A DNA stretch of 64,000 nucleotides, from assembly GCA_002256485.1 (NCBI GenBank), contig NNSG01000011.1, positions 1 through 64,000 on the forward strand, in the 5' to 3' direction. Shown here piece by piece: positions 17,866 to 28,127 of this stretch; the first letter of the stretch is position 1, and each line of letters begins with the position of its first letter. The translations under genes and the position numbers were made by a program. The stretch is from Fidelibacterota bacterium 408169 (GTDB taxonomy: Bacteria > Fidelibacterota > Marinisomatia > Marinisomatales > TCS55). The notes under the pieces were generated by a model, which saw nothing but the letters and a program-made list of their open reading frames with translations, made no database searches and was not told where the DNA came from.

Positions 17866-19242
17866 TTAATTTGAATCCTTCTTGGAGGATATGAGTCCAA
17901 CCGCTGACATGTATTCTTTTTTACATGTGTTTAAAAATTCTATAATATCTGTACGCTGTTTTATTAAATCATAAATCAAAGTTCGTTTTCGGTAGAAAAC
18001 GGATAAAAAACGTAAATGCTGGCGGTAATTCTGTACTCGATCTACATACCGAAGAACGAAATTTCCACTTGGGATAAGCGATAACGCATACATAAATGTC
18101 AAAGTGAAACTACCTGTTAGTGATGCAAAAATGATGATTTCAATTGGATAGTAAATTAAAAAAATAACAGTTCCTGATACCATTTTCCATGGAGCAACTT
18201 CTGACTTGTGTTTTACAAAATGGCGTGTGTACCATCGAGGGAATTTGTATGGAATTACATTATTAATCAGACCATAAAGATATATAGGAAACATAAAGAT
18301 AAGATAAGAAATTGCTTTAATCCTTTCCATAAATGATACACTACTACTCGACGGATCAAGGAATTCATCTTTTATTTGCAAGCGATTCAGGAATCGCTGG
18401 TAACGATGCAGCATTTCCTTAAATTTTTCAACTAGTTTCGGCTCATTTTCGTAATACCATTCCACTGCGTTGATAAGCCCTTTGGTTACAGAAAAATCGT
18501 CTGTCTTATCATTAATTTCTAATCCCAGATCAACAGCTAATTCTTGCTTATAGATTGTCTCAAGAGCTTCAACGATCTCCTGCATTTCAAGATCTTCTAA
18601 ATTAATGGTCAGTTTTGATAAAGCTGTTTCAATTTGTTCTGTTACTATTTTTACCGCTTCTTTCTTATCTCGTTCAAAACTGTTTTTGAAATGTGATAAT
18701 AAGATGGGTTGTCCATACCGAACAGATACGTTACTACGAAACTTGACGTTATTTGAATAATTTAAACCTACGGGAATAATCTGAACACCTAATCGCCAAT
18801 TGTGATCTGCTTCAGCACCAAAGCCAATACGAGCAGCCCCTGTTTTTATTTGACTCAATTTTCGATCACCAGTAGAAATTCCTTCCGGAAAAATGAGAAA
18901 CGCTTTGTTTTGTTTTAGAATCTCAAATCCACGGGAAAATGCTTCTATATTTTGATCCATTTTAGTTGGATCATCTTGTTTACGATAAACAGGAATAATT
19001 TGAATTCTGCGCAATATTGAACCGGAGATAGGATTATCGAAAAGAGTACTTTTAGCGAAGAAATGAAGTTTACGTTTACATGTGTAACCAATGATCATAG
19101 GATCCATCATTGTGTTGGGGTGATTTGCTGTAAAGATTACAGGAGTATTTTTAGAAATATTTTCAACATTTTCTGCAGAAATTTTATTGAAAAACGTTTT
19201 TATGGCTGTTATTGCCATTAATTTAACTAGATAATACAGCAT
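17866..19242 (-). CDS. PlsC-type lysophospholipid/glycerol-phosphate acyltransferase, membrane protein
   Basis: This 458-residue protein has the acyltransferase HX4D motif in FTANHPNTMMDP (about residues 37-48) and the FPEGIS glycerol-phosphate-binding block. The second half has two hydrophobic regions (around LIFMFPIYLYGLINNV and FLIYYPIEIIIFASLTGSF) that would anchor it in the inner membrane. Such enzymes acylate lysophosphatidate or related lipids. It is longer than standalone PlsC (about 245 residues) and resembles the longer bacterial family with a C-terminal membrane part. The neighbours are a radical SAM gene 5 bp downstream and an exported protein gene 3 bp upstream. Confidence 0.87.
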   Translation of the reverse strand: MLYYLVKLMAITAIKTFFNKISAENVENISKNTPVIFTANHPNTMMDPMIIGYTCKRKLHFFAKSTLFDNPISGSILRRIQIIPVYRKQDDPTKMDQNIEAFSRGFEILKQNKAFLIFPEGISTGDRKLSQIKTGAARIGFGAEADHNWRLGVQIIPVGLNYSNNVKFRSNVSVRYGQPILLSHFKNSFERDKKEAVKIVTEQIETALSKLTINLEDLEMQEIVEALETIYKQELAVDLGLEINDKTDDFSVTKGLINAVEWYYENEPKLVEKFKEMLHRYQRFLNRLQIKDEFLDPSSSSVSFMERIKAISYLIFMFPIYLYGLINNVIPYKFPRWYTRHFVKHKSEVAPWKMVSGTVIFLIYYPIEIIIFASLTGSFTLTFMYALSLIPSGNFVLRYVDRVQNYRQHLRFLSVFYRKRTLIYDLIKQRTDIIEFLNTCKKEYMSAVGLISSKKDSN

Positions 19243-19245
19243 GTT

Positions 19246-20232
19246 CTATTCCTTGCAGATTGTCCGAATATTGAATGGACTTGGATCAGGAAGTTCACCT
19301 TTTTCTATAAGTTGTTTCAAATAATTAACGGAATAACTAGGATCAGCGACTCTATCATAATATTCAAAAATACCTTGAATCCGCTTTGATTGAAACTTTA
19401 AGCAGTAGTGGGGGATATTTCGTAAAACTGCCTCTGATTTAGGCATGAGTGTTAAGTTTAATCCTTCATAATAGTAAGATGTGTTAAAAGATTCATCCCA
19501 AAAAGGATTCACATAATTTCGTAAATCAAATACACCTTCTAATTCCCATCCTTTTCCGGTTCGCTTTAAATAAGTTGAATCGGATTTGCAAAGACTTAAT
19601 GCGAATTGAAATCCTTGATAATTACTTTCCAGATCGGCAAATGAAAAAACACCAGAAGGAATTTTCCCTAATATATTTTTCTCTCCATATATACCCATTG
19701 AAATTGCCATTTGTATAGCTGCTTCTTCTGAATCAAGCTGATCGAGAGCTAACATGTAAATCTTGTAGTAAAGATATCCCGATGCTGTAAAATGGGTTAA
19801 TTTGTCTAATCCTATGTAAATGCCACCGATGTTCACAACTTCATCAATCTGAATATTTAAGCTATAATCTTGGAATTTCCCTCCTTTTTCAAATGGTAAA
19901 TTTCTGCGGAAAATGCTCCTCTTATATCTTTCACTGATATGTATTTTATTAGTGGGTGACTTGTCAATTTCATCAGAATCCTTTAACATTTTTTCCAATG
20001 GTGTATTTAACCCAATACCAAAATGTTTTAAAATCCTTCCAGCCGCTTCTTCACAAGAACATTCCTTGTGATTCTTATTAATATCGTCTAAAGCAGATTG
20101 AATTTCTATATTAAATAGTTTGTTTAAATAATGAGTTTCATCATTGGGTAGGTGATTCCAGGCAAGATATTGATCAACCTCGCCAGCGAAGACAACAAAA
20201 TTTAATATAAAGATTGGAAGTAAATACTTCAT
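19246..20232 (-). CDS. Exported protein of unknown function
   Basis: This 328-residue protein starts with a clear signal peptide ending near FVVFAG. A CSCEEA segment around residues 57-62 and the phrase GLDKLTHFTASGYLYY in the middle are notable, and the latter resembles DKXXHF elements seen in some integral envelope proteins. No catalytic motif is recognised. The mature part is rich in aromatic and charged residues and is probably periplasmic. It is the first gene of the minus-strand group that continues with the acyltransferase and radical SAM genes, and it diverges from msrB over an 89-bp gap. Confidence 0.75.
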   Translation of the reverse strand: MKYLLPIFILNFVVFAGEVDQYLAWNHLPNDETHYLNKLFNIEIQSALDDINKNHKECSCEEAAGRILKHFGIGLNTPLEKMLKDSDEIDKSPTNKIHISERYKRSIFRRNLPFEKGGKFQDYSLNIQIDEVVNIGGIYIGLDKLTHFTASGYLYYKIYMLALDQLDSEEAAIQMAISMGIYGEKNILGKIPSGVFSFADLESNYQGFQFALSLCKSDSTYLKRTGKGWELEGVFDLRNYVNPFWDESFNTSYYYEGLNLTLMPKSEAVLRNIPHYCLKFQSKRIQGIFEYYDRVADPSYSVNYLKQLIEKGELPDPSPFNIRTICKE

Positions 20233-20321
20233 GGGAACTTTCTTACTATGGTGGAAAGTATATAAGAACTGAGTAGTTGGAAACTTCTTTTTAATAAACC
20301 ATATTCTTTGAAAGAATTTAT

Positions 20322-20792
20322 ATGAAGCAGATACTTATTATCATTTTAGCGATTTGCGTAATAGTCTCTCAAACAAATGATGGAGAAAAAATTATGGCAG
20401 ATAAAGTTCAAAAATCTGAATCAGAGTGGCAAACATGTTTGACGTCTGAGGAATATCGTATACTCCGAGAAAAAGGAACTGAAACGGCATTTATGGGTGA
20501 GTTTTATCATCATAAAGAAAATGGAACGTATGTTTGTGCTGCCTGTAAAAATGAGCTTTTTAGTTCAAAAACAAAATACGAATCTGGAAGCGGCTGGCCC
20601 AGTTTTTATGAAGCAATTGCTGAAGGGAAAATCAACTATATTGAAGATAACAGTCTGGGTATGAAACGTATTGAAATATTGTGTGCCAAATGTGATTCCC
20701 ATTTAGGCCATGTGTTTAATGATGGACCGAAGCCAACCGGCAAGCGTTATTGTGTCAATTCTGTGTCGCTTGATTTCAATAAAAGCAAATAA
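20322..20792 (+). CDS. msrB: Peptide-methionine (R)-S-oxide reductase MsrB, exported
   Basis: This 156-residue protein has a signal peptide (about residues 1-17) and a complete MsrB domain. The zinc cysteines lie in CAAC and [17 protein letters not shown] and [15 protein letters not shown] are present, and the catalytic cysteine lies in [11 protein letters not shown]. It repairs the R-form of methionine sulfoxide in proteins, here outside the cytoplasm. An in-frame ATG near residue 25 could give a cytoplasmic form. It is transcribed away from the preceding gene and followed by a DUF5916 gene 78 bp later. Confidence 0.94.
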   Translation: MKQILIIILAICVIVSQTNDGEKIMADKVQKSESEWQTCLTSEEYRILREKGTETAFMGEFYHHKENGTYVCAACKNELFSSKTKYESGSGWPSFYEAIAEGKINYIEDNSLGMKRIEILCAKCDSHLGHVFNDGPKPTGKRYCVNSVSLDFNKSK

Positions 20793-20870
20793 AAAAGAGT
20801 AAAAAAGTGTAATTTCCTGACAACTTTTATTTAATCAATTCGTCTACATTCCCTAATTCAATTCAAAAAA

Positions 20871-23135
20871 ATGTTACAAAATAAAACCGTGATCCTCTTA
20901 TTAGTTATAGTCGTTTCAAGTTTATTAGCTGATGAACCGCCGACATTAGATATAACTAAAACGCTTGGCAACATAACTGTTGATGGCCATTTAGATGATG
21001 AAGGATGGATTGGATCTTCATCTTCTTCTGAATTTGTTGAAGTAATGCCGGGGGAAAATATCCCACCTGTAGTCGAAACGAAAGTAAATGTAACGTATGA
21101 TAATAATTATTTATACATTTTTTTTAAAGCGTTTGATAACCTTGAAGATATTCGTGCCAATGTTTCGAGTCGGGACTACATGTATAAAGATGACTTTGTT
21201 GGAATACTTCTCGATACATATGGAGATGCAAACCGAGCTTATCAGATAATGGTAAACCCAATTGGTATTCAGGGTGATGGTATAAAGATTGGTGATAATG
21301 AAGATGAATCATTTGATATGATCTTTGAATCTGCTGGGATGATTGTAGAAGATGGGTACCAAGTCGAGATAGCGCTTCCATTTAGCAGTATTCGATTCCC
21401 AAAAAAGGATATTCAAAATTGGAAGATCACATTTTTCAGATCAATGCCAAGAGATGATTTTCGAAGACAGATGTCATGGACTCCATTTGATCGTAATAAT
21501 CCATGTCAACTTTGTCAGCTTGGTGATTTAAATGGAATTAATGGAATTAAGTCTAAACGAACTATTGAATTTTTACCGAGTTTAGTAGGAACCCATAGCG
21601 GAGAGTTGGATAGTAATGTGGTTTTCCAAAATGGTGATTTTAATACAGGTTTAGCTTTGGGCATTAAAATTCCGTTGGGTGAGACAGCCACTGCAGAATT
21701 AGCAATCAATCCAGACTTTAGTCAAGTTGAAGCAGATGTGACACAATTTGATGTTAATTCACAATTTGCACTCTCATATCCTGAAAGACGTCCATTTTTT
21801 AATGAAGGGAGTGAACTATTTAGCTCTGGAGGTCATGAGTATTTACCCAATATAAATCCAGTGTATACACGTTCGATCAATGATCCTAGTTTAGCGTTAA
21901 AAGTTTTAGGAAGGGTTGGCAGTACGGATTATGGAGTTATCAGTGCCATTGATGAAGAAACAGGTGTAGTTGTACCCTTTGAAGATTGGAGCTCTTTGGT
22001 ATCAGTAGGAAAAAGTAATGTTAATATTTTTCGAATGAAACATGCACTTAAGAATAGTTCATTTATTGGAGGAGTTTTAACAGATAAACGATATGCGAAT
22101 GGAAGTGGTACGAATATAGGAACGGATGGATTATTTTATTTTACACAGAACTTATCGTTGATCTGGCAATTGTTTTCAAGCATTACAACAGAGCCTAGCG
22201 ACTCAACATTGTCAGAATCGATAAATGGGTTTCATTTTGGAAAAGATAGTTTAACATCTGATTTTAATGGGGAATCGTTCACAGGCCATCAGGTGTTTAC
22301 AAGGCTTTCTTACAACTCTCGAAATAATTTTATAGATCTATTTTTTGCAGAGAAATCTCCCACATTTAGATTGGACTCCGGGTTCCTTCGACAAAATAAC
22401 CAACGAAATCTTGGTGCAACATTTACTCGTCTCCAATATCCCAAAACCGATTTGGTCGAAAAATATTTTGTTACATTTGGTTTAGGAAAAGTATGGAATT
22501 ATAATTGGAAATTAAAAGAAAATTGGATATACACGTCCATTAACCTTGAAATGAAAGGTCGATTAAGGGGTGAATTAGCATACATGCCTACGAGTGAAAG
22601 TTATCTTGATTCATTGTATACCGGATTAAGCTCAACAACATTAAGTCTTCATAAAGGATTCAATGATAAGGTTTCTGTAGGAATGTTCGGTGCGACCAAC
22701 AAATCGATCATTCGATATCTGGAAACTCCAGAAAAAGGCCGATCATCATTTTTGAACATTTGGGGTCATTATAAACCAACAGCGAAAATAAAATTTAAAA
22801 TATCACTGAATTTTAATTCTGCTCAAAATTTTAATACTGAAGATTATTATTACAAAGGACAACGAATACGTATTTTCTCAACGTACCAGTTTAATAAATA
22901 TCTTTCCTTCAGATTAATTGGTCAATATTTCTATCAAGAAGATTTTATTTATAGTGATGTAAGTGAAAGCTTTGATTTGCATCCATTATTGAGTTATCAA
23001 CCAAATCCCTTTACTATATTTTATATTGGTTCTTCACATGATTTTGATGAAGGCCCAAATGGATATAAATCATTTGACATGCTCCACAAGTCGCGGCAGA
23101 TTTTTCTCAAGTTTCAATATCTCTTTCAAACCTGA
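20871..23135 (+). CDS. DUF5916 outer-membrane protein with N-terminal CBM9-like domain
   Basis: This 754-residue exported protein has a signal peptide, then a carbohydrate-binding-family-9-like sandwich (about 25-215: DGHLDDEGWIGSSSSSEFVEV through RQMSWTPFDRNN). A DUF5916 region follows with LAINPDFSQVEADVTQFDVNSQFALSYPERRPFFNEGSELF, and the C-terminus is rich in alternating aromatic strands ending in a phenylalanine-rich tail, as expected for a beta barrel. The family is common in Bacteroidota, Gemmatimonadota and marine FCB bacteria, but its function is not established. Substrate capture or transport at the surface is plausible. Confidence 0.85.
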   Translation: MLQNKTVILLLVIVVSSLLADEPPTLDITKTLGNITVDGHLDDEGWIGSSSSSEFVEVMPGENIPPVVETKVNVTYDNNYLYIFFKAFDNLEDIRANVSSRDYMYKDDFVGILLDTYGDANRAYQIMVNPIGIQGDGIKIGDNEDESFDMIFESAGMIVEDGYQVEIALPFSSIRFPKKDIQNWKITFFRSMPRDDFRRQMSWTPFDRNNPCQLCQLGDLNGINGIKSKRTIEFLPSLVGTHSGELDSNVVFQNGDFNTGLALGIKIPLGETATAELAINPDFSQVEADVTQFDVNSQFALSYPERRPFFNEGSELFSSGGHEYLPNINPVYTRSINDPSLALKVLGRVGSTDYGVISAIDEETGVVVPFEDWSSLVSVGKSNVNIFRMKHALKNSSFIGGVLTDKRYANGSGTNIGTDGLFYFTQNLSLIWQLFSSITTEPSDSTLSESINGFHFGKDSLTSDFNGESFTGHQVFTRLSYNSRNNFIDLFFAEKSPTFRLDSGFLRQNNQRNLGATFTRLQYPKTDLVEKYFVTFGLGKVWNYNWKLKENWIYTSINLEMKGRLRGELAYMPTSESYLDSLYTGLSSTTLSLHKGFNDKVSVGMFGATNKSIIRYLETPEKGRSSFLNIWGHYKPTAKIKFKISLNFNSAQNFNTEDYYYKGQRIRIFSTYQFNKYLSFRLIGQYFYQEDFIYSDVSESFDLHPLLSYQPNPFTIFYIGSSHDFDEGPNGYKSFDMLHKSRQIFLKFQYLFQT

Positions 23136-23169
23136 TTCATTCTTAATCCCTGTTTTGTAAATTTCAACC

Positions 23170-24345
23170 ATGAAACCGGATGTAATACTTTGTCATTACG
23201 GTGAAATTGGTTTAAAAGGGAAGAACCGCGGCTATTTTGAAAAAAAGCTGCAAGATAATCTACGTTTAACTCTTCAACGGTTTTCTCCAGATACATTTTC
23301 ATCAATCGGCCGTATGTTTGGTCGGCTCATTATTCGATTAAATGATCACGGTCAAAATGAAATAGACTCAATAAATGCTGCATTAAAAAATGTGTGCGGA
23401 ATGGTCTATTTCGCTCCGGCTATTAAGGTGGATCAGGGTAAAGAAAAAATAACAAAAATGGCTGTTGAATTAATGTCAATTGGTGATTACAATTCATTTC
23501 GTGTAACAACACGCAGGACGGATAAGAATTTTCCAGTAAGTAAACAAAAAATGAATGAAGATGTGGGCGCTGCCATTTTAAAGGTGACCGGGAAAGTGGT
23601 AAATCTCAATCATCCCGATAAAACATGTTTTATAGATATTGTAGATGGGAAAGCATTTGTTTATACAAAACGTTTTAACGGACAAAGCGGTCTACCTATT
23701 GGAGTAAGCGGAAAAGTGATGTCTATGCTTTCTGGAGGAATTGATTCTCCAGTTGCAGCTTACTATGCAATGAAACGTGGTGCAGCAGTTTCCTTTGTCC
23801 ATTTCCATTCTGTACCATATACGAATGAAGCATCTATTGAAAAAGTGAGAGAAATGATTGAAAAACTACAGGTATTTCAACAAAAGATTTCTCTTCATTT
23901 GGTAGAATTGGCACCTATTCAAAAAGAAGTAATGGTATTAACATCTGAAAAATATCGCATTATTCTTTATCGACGTTTCATGGTACGTATTGCTGAAGAA
24001 TTAGCAAAAGTTCAAAAAGCAAAAGCATTAATAACTGGTGATTCTTTGGGTCAAGTTGCATCACAGACATTAGAGAACATGGGAGTGATAGAAGAGGCAA
24101 TCAGCGTTCCATTGCTGCGGCCATTGATCGGATTTGATAAACTGGAAATAATCGCCAAAGCGAGGGAAATTGAAACATATGATATTTCCATTCAACCGGA
24201 TCAAGATTGTTGTGCTCTGTTCGTTCCCAAGCATCCGGCCACAAAAGCGAGACTTGTAGATGTTATAATTGAAGAAAAAAAGCTGGATGTAGAAATGTTA
24301 ATTCAACAGGCAATCAAAAATGTCAAAATAGAGATATTTGAATGA
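23170..24345 (+). CDS. thiI: tRNA 4-thiouridine synthase ThiI (short form)
   Basis: This 391-residue protein has an N-terminal ferredoxin-like and THUMP region (CHYGEIGLKGKNRGYFEK and GRMFGRL) and then the PP-loop ATP pyrophosphatase motif SGGIDSPVAAYYAMKRG with the downstream GDSLGQVASQTLENM and DQDCCALFVPKHPAT segments. It adenylates U8 of tRNA for thiolation. The C-terminal rhodanese domain of E. coli ThiI is absent, so sulfur must come from another carrier and a thiazole role is uncertain. The stop overlaps the next start by 4 bp. Confidence 0.93.
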   Translation: MKPDVILCHYGEIGLKGKNRGYFEKKLQDNLRLTLQRFSPDTFSSIGRMFGRLIIRLNDHGQNEIDSINAALKNVCGMVYFAPAIKVDQGKEKITKMAVELMSIGDYNSFRVTTRRTDKNFPVSKQKMNEDVGAAILKVTGKVVNLNHPDKTCFIDIVDGKAFVYTKRFNGQSGLPIGVSGKVMSMLSGGIDSPVAAYYAMKRGAAVSFVHFHSVPYTNEASIEKVREMIEKLQVFQQKISLHLVELAPIQKEVMVLTSEKYRIILYRRFMVRIAEELAKVQKAKALITGDSLGQVASQTLENMGVIEEAISVPLLRPLIGFDKLEIIAKAREIETYDISIQPDQDCCALFVPKHPATKARLVDVIIEEKKLDVEMLIQQAIKNVKIEIFE

Positions 24346-25262
24346 AAGTTTCCATCTTCGGCGGTACGGGTTTCGTGGGGAATTACATTGTTGATGAACT
24401 GTTGAATGGCGATCACGAACCTCATGTTTTAGTTCGACCGCAAAATGTTTCGAAACTTATTCGAGCAAACAAATGCATTGTGTATTCCGGGAATATTGAA
24501 AATGAGGCTGTGATTATTGAAATGATGAAAAATTCTGATGCAGTAATATATAATATTGGACTCATCCGCCAGTATCCAAAAAAAGGAATCACATATGAAA
24601 AACTACATTTTCAAGGTGTTTTGCACACAATTAAGTTAGCAGAATCAGTCGGAGTAAAACGCTATATATTAATGAGTGCCAATGGTGTTAAAATGAACGG
24701 TACTCCTTATCAAACTACAAAATATATGGCTGAACAATTGCTGAAAAATTCCACATTGGATTGGACCATTTTTCGGCCATCACTCATTTTTGGAGATCCA
24801 AGAGGCACAATAGAATTCTGTACTCAATTGAAAAAGGATATGCTGGGCTTACCAATTCCAGCTCCGTTATTTTATTACGGATTTCTGCCACAAAATGTAG
24901 GTTCATTTTCCTTCAGTCCAGTGCATGTAACCGATGTAGCGAAATGCTTTGTACGCACATTAGAAAAAGAAACTACAATTGGAAAGACCTTTGAAGTAGG
25001 AGGTGAAAAAACAATTACATGGAAAACATTAATCAAAACAATCTCGTCCACATACAGCAAGAAAAAATGGACAATTCCTACTCCAATTTTCCCTATAAAA
25101 TTATTAGCGAAATTATTAGATCGTTTTTCATGGTTTCCCATTACAGCTGATCAATTAACGATGCTTATGGAAGGGAATAAGTGTTCATCAAATGTGTTTG
25201 AAGAATTTGATGTGAAACCTTTAGAATTTAGTAGTGAAAATTTGCAGTATTTAAATGAGTAG
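24342..25262 (+). CDS. NAD(P)-binding atypical short-chain dehydrogenase (NDUFA9-like)
   Basis: This 306-residue protein opens with the Rossmann motif FGGTGFVGNYIVDEL. It has the atypical-SDR hallmarks VKRYILMSANGV, YQTTKYMAEQLLKNS and WTIFRPSLIFGDP. Members include the NDUFA9 accessory subunit of complex I and sugar-nucleotide or quinone-related reductases, and many are structural rather than catalytic. It overlaps thiI by 4 bp (ATGA). No specific substrate can be assigned. Confidence 0.85.
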   Translation: MKVSIFGGTGFVGNYIVDELLNGDHEPHVLVRPQNVSKLIRANKCIVYSGNIENEAVIIEMMKNSDAVIYNIGLIRQYPKKGITYEKLHFQGVLHTIKLAESVGVKRYILMSANGVKMNGTPYQTTKYMAEQLLKNSTLDWTIFRPSLIFGDPRGTIEFCTQLKKDMLGLPIPAPLFYYGFLPQNVGSFSFSPVHVTDVAKCFVRTLEKETTIGKTFEVGGEKTITWKTLIKTISSTYSKKKWTIPTPIFPIKLLAKLLDRFSWFPITADQLTMLMEGNKCSSNVFEEFDVKPLEFSSENLQYLNE

Positions 25263-25303
25263 AATGTTATCAAACGTTGTAACTTTTATATTGGATTAAT
25301 CTT

Positions 25304-25804
25304 ATGTTAAAATTCTTTACACTGTCAGTATTAATAGTTGGTTTCCTCTGGGGAAAAAGTTTGCCCATTTCCGTTGGTGATCCTGCACCGGATTTTTCAT
25401 TACCGGATGAAAATGGTAAAATACATTCTCTTTCACAGTATCGCGGTCAAAAAGTTGTTGTTTATTTTTATCCGAAAGATGATACTCCGGGATGCACAAA
25501 GGAAGCTTGTGGTATTCGAGATGAATTCAGCTCATTTGAAGACAACCAAATTGTCGTTTTTGGTGTCAGTTATGACAATGCATCCAGTCACAGGAAATTC
25601 AAGAAAAAATTTGATATCCCTTTTCATTTACTTTCTGATGAAGATAAGTCTGTGTCAAGACTTTATGGCGCCGACGGAATGTTTTTTCCCAGCCGGAAAA
25701 CATATTTAATTGATGAGAATGGTGATCTTTTTAAAATTTATGATAAGGTTAATGTTTTAATTCATGCCAAGGATATTTTACGTTCTTTTGCTGAAAGCGA
25801 TTAA
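25304..25804 (+). CDS. bcp: Periplasmic peroxiredoxin of the PrxQ/Bcp type
   Basis: This 166-residue protein has a signal peptide (about 1-17) and an AhpC/TSA domain with VGDPAPDFSLPDENG, the peroxidatic cysteine in DDTPGCTKEAC and a resolving cysteine five residues later. That spacing is typical of PrxQ. It reduces hydroperoxides using thioredoxin-like partners. The signal peptide implies a periplasmic role, complementing the exported MsrB upstream. Its 3' end overlaps the start of the TonB receptor gene by about 41 bp. Confidence 0.93.
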   Translation: MLKFFTLSVLIVGFLWGKSLPISVGDPAPDFSLPDENGKIHSLSQYRGQKVVVYFYPKDDTPGCTKEACGIRDEFSSFEDNQIVVFGVSYDNASSHRKFKKKFDIPFHLLSDEDKSVSRLYGADGMFFPSRKTYLIDENGDLFKIYDKVNVLIHAKDILRSFAESD

Positions 25805-28127
25805 GTTTTCAACCCCATTCCTATTTTTATTTATAACGTCTATTTCATTCGGTCAGACTTCACGAATTAGCGGCATCATTACGGATGCCGAAACCGGCGA
25901 AACCCTGATTGGAGCCAATGTCTATATTCGAGAAACGGGGCAAGGAATGGCTACAGATAGGAATGGCTATTATGTATTGGACAATCTAAATCAAAATTCA
26001 AAAACGCTGGTTGTTTCTTTTCTTGGTTTTGAACAGGTTGAAATACGTCTTGAACTCGAATTGGGAGAATATAGGAAATTAGATATTACATTAGAACATG
26101 AAGTTATTGCCTTGGATGAAATTGAAGTATCTGCAGAAAAAATGGCTCGCCAGTTTAATATCCAACCCGGAAGAGTCAATTTAAATACCCGTCAGATTAA
26201 AGCACTTCCATCTGTTTTGGAACCGGATATTTTTCGCACGATACAGGCGTTGCCAGGAGTGCTGACTCAATCTGAATTCAGTACAGGTTTGATTATCCGC
26301 GGTGGGAATACAGATCAAAATTTGATTTTACTAGACGGCATTACAGTATACAACCCATCCCATCTTGGCGGAGTATTTTCAAATTTTATTGTGGATGCGG
26401 TGAAAGATGCTGAACTGATCAAGGGTGGTTATAATGCGGAATATGGCGGTCGCCTTTCAGCAGTTTTGAATGTTACAAGTCGAGAGGGAAACCGGAATAA
26501 ATTCGATGCAAAATTGAATGTCTCTATTTTATCAGCGCAAGCAACCATGGAAGGTCCCATACCAAATGGCGCATGGCTGGTTTCAGGACGACGAACTTAT
26601 TTTGATAAAATTCTAGAAAATACTGATTTAAATGTACCACCATATTATTTTTATGATTTGCAGGGCCATGTATTTACAGATATAACTGAAAAAGATCGGT
26701 TAAGCATCAGTTTTTATACCGGAATTGATGACTTCAATTTCGACGATCTTGGCATGGATTCATATTGGGGGAATGAAACATTCAGTTTGGCTCACAGGAA
26801 AATTTTTAACGATCTTCTTGTAGGAAATTTTCTTTTAGCCAGCAGCCGATTTTTTACATATTTCAACTTAGGGGGCGAATCCGGTCTTATTCAAGATAAT
26901 ACGATTCATGATTTAACGGCATCGGGGAATTTCTCTTATTTCCAAAATGAAAAGATGACTTGGAAATTCGGAGGTCAGGTTAAGCGGCTTGGGTTTGATT
27001 ATGATAATGCATTTGGTGATACCACACTTTTTGAAGTTAAAGAAGCCCCTAATGAGTCAGCAGTCTATACAAAATTGAAATGGTTGCCCGGTAAACGATT
27101 AGTTATTGAACCTGGCTTTCGATTAAATGGGTATGATGCCCATCCGGATAAATTATTCCCGGACATACGATTAGGTATGAAATATCTTTTAACAGAAGAT
27201 CGTTATATTAATTTTGCACTTGGGAATTACCATCAGTTCATCATGACGATTCAAGATGATTATAATCCGACACTATTGGACTTTTGGATGGCAATTGATG
27301 AATCTGTAGATCCGGGGAAATCCATCCAAGTTGTCTTGGGTTATGAGGAATACTTTGGTTTGTTATATAAACTTCAAATTGAGGCATATTACAAAGATCT
27401 AGAAAATATGCTCACGTTTGTAGAAACACGAGCATCAACAGATGAAGTTATTTCTGATGAAACAATTTCTGCTATGTTTGATGTAGCTGATGGTTATGCA
27501 TATGGACTTGAAGTATTTGCTCATAAAATGCATGGACGGTTAAATGGTTGGGTTTCTTATACATATTCCATTTCCAGAAAAATAATGGCTGGGGAAGAAT
27601 ATTATACTAATTGGGACCGCCGTCATGCGTTTAATATTATTGGTAATTTTAATATCAATAAAAAATGGACGCTGAATTGGCAATGGGCATACCAGTCAGG
27701 TCAAGCGTTTACTCCCATTCTTGGAAAATATATTGAGAATCTCGACTATACGTTTGATAATATGCATAGCGGCTTCAGCACCATACCCGGTTCTCGAAAT
27801 TCAGATCGTTATCCTCCATTCCATCGATTGGATTTGGGTATCGTTCGAAATTTTAAATTCAAAAATTTTAATATGGACTTATATCTTCAAGTGATCAACA
27901 GTTATGATCGTGATAATATTTTCAGGTATATATATCATTTTGGTAGTTCACATAATGGACTTGATGATGATGATGATTGGGACAAAAAAGAAGACGATCT
28001 AAACGGCAATGGTTATCCCGATCCGGGAGAACCCAATGTAGATGAAGCAGATGAAGAACAGGTACAGCGTAATGATATTTCAATATTTCCAATTATACCT
28101 TCAATCGGAATTAATATTGATTTTTAA
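25764..28127 (+). CDS. TonB-dependent receptor with CarboxypepD-like N-terminal domain
   Basis: The protein of about 787 residues has a signal peptide ending near SISFGQ and a carboxypeptidase-like regulatory domain (SGIITDAETGETLIGANVYI). The plug follows with LIIRGGNTDQNLILLDGITVYNP and the C-terminal beta barrel ends in an aromatic-rich strand. It imports a substrate across the outer membrane with TonB energy. An acidic DDDDDW-type stretch near residue 740 could be a calcium-binding surface loop. The start is not firm: the ATG at 25764 lies inside bcp, and a TTG near 25788 would also leave a signal peptide. It is coupled to the lipoprotein gene (TAATG). Confidence 0.9.
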   Translation: MPRIFYVLLLKAIKFSTPFLFLFITSISFGQTSRISGIITDAETGETLIGANVYIRETGQGMATDRNGYYVLDNLNQNSKTLVVSFLGFEQVEIRLELELGEYRKLDITLEHEVIALDEIEVSAEKMARQFNIQPGRVNLNTRQIKALPSVLEPDIFRTIQALPGVLTQSEFSTGLIIRGGNTDQNLILLDGITVYNPSHLGGVFSNFIVDAVKDAELIKGGYNAEYGGRLSAVLNVTSREGNRNKFDAKLNVSILSAQATMEGPIPNGAWLVSGRRTYFDKILENTDLNVPPYYFYDLQGHVFTDITEKDRLSISFYTGIDDFNFDDLGMDSYWGNETFSLAHRKIFNDLLVGNFLLASSRFFTYFNLGGESGLIQDNTIHDLTASGNFSYFQNEKMTWKFGGQVKRLGFDYDNAFGDTTLFEVKEAPNESAVYTKLKWLPGKRLVIEPGFRLNGYDAHPDKLFPDIRLGMKYLLTEDRYINFALGNYHQFIMTIQDDYNPTLLDFWMAIDESVDPGKSIQVVLGYEEYFGLLYKLQIEAYYKDLENMLTFVETRASTDEVISDETISAMFDVADGYAYGLEVFAHKMHGRLNGWVSYTYSISRKIMAGEEYYTNWDRRHAFNIIGNFNINKKWTLNWQWAYQSGQAFTPILGKYIENLDYTFDNMHSGFSTIPGSRNSDRYPPFHRLDLGIVRNFKFKNFNMDLYLQVINSYDRDNIFRYIYHFGSSHNGLDDDDDWDKKEDDLNGNGYPDPGEPNVDEADEEQVQRNDISIFPIIPSIGINIDF

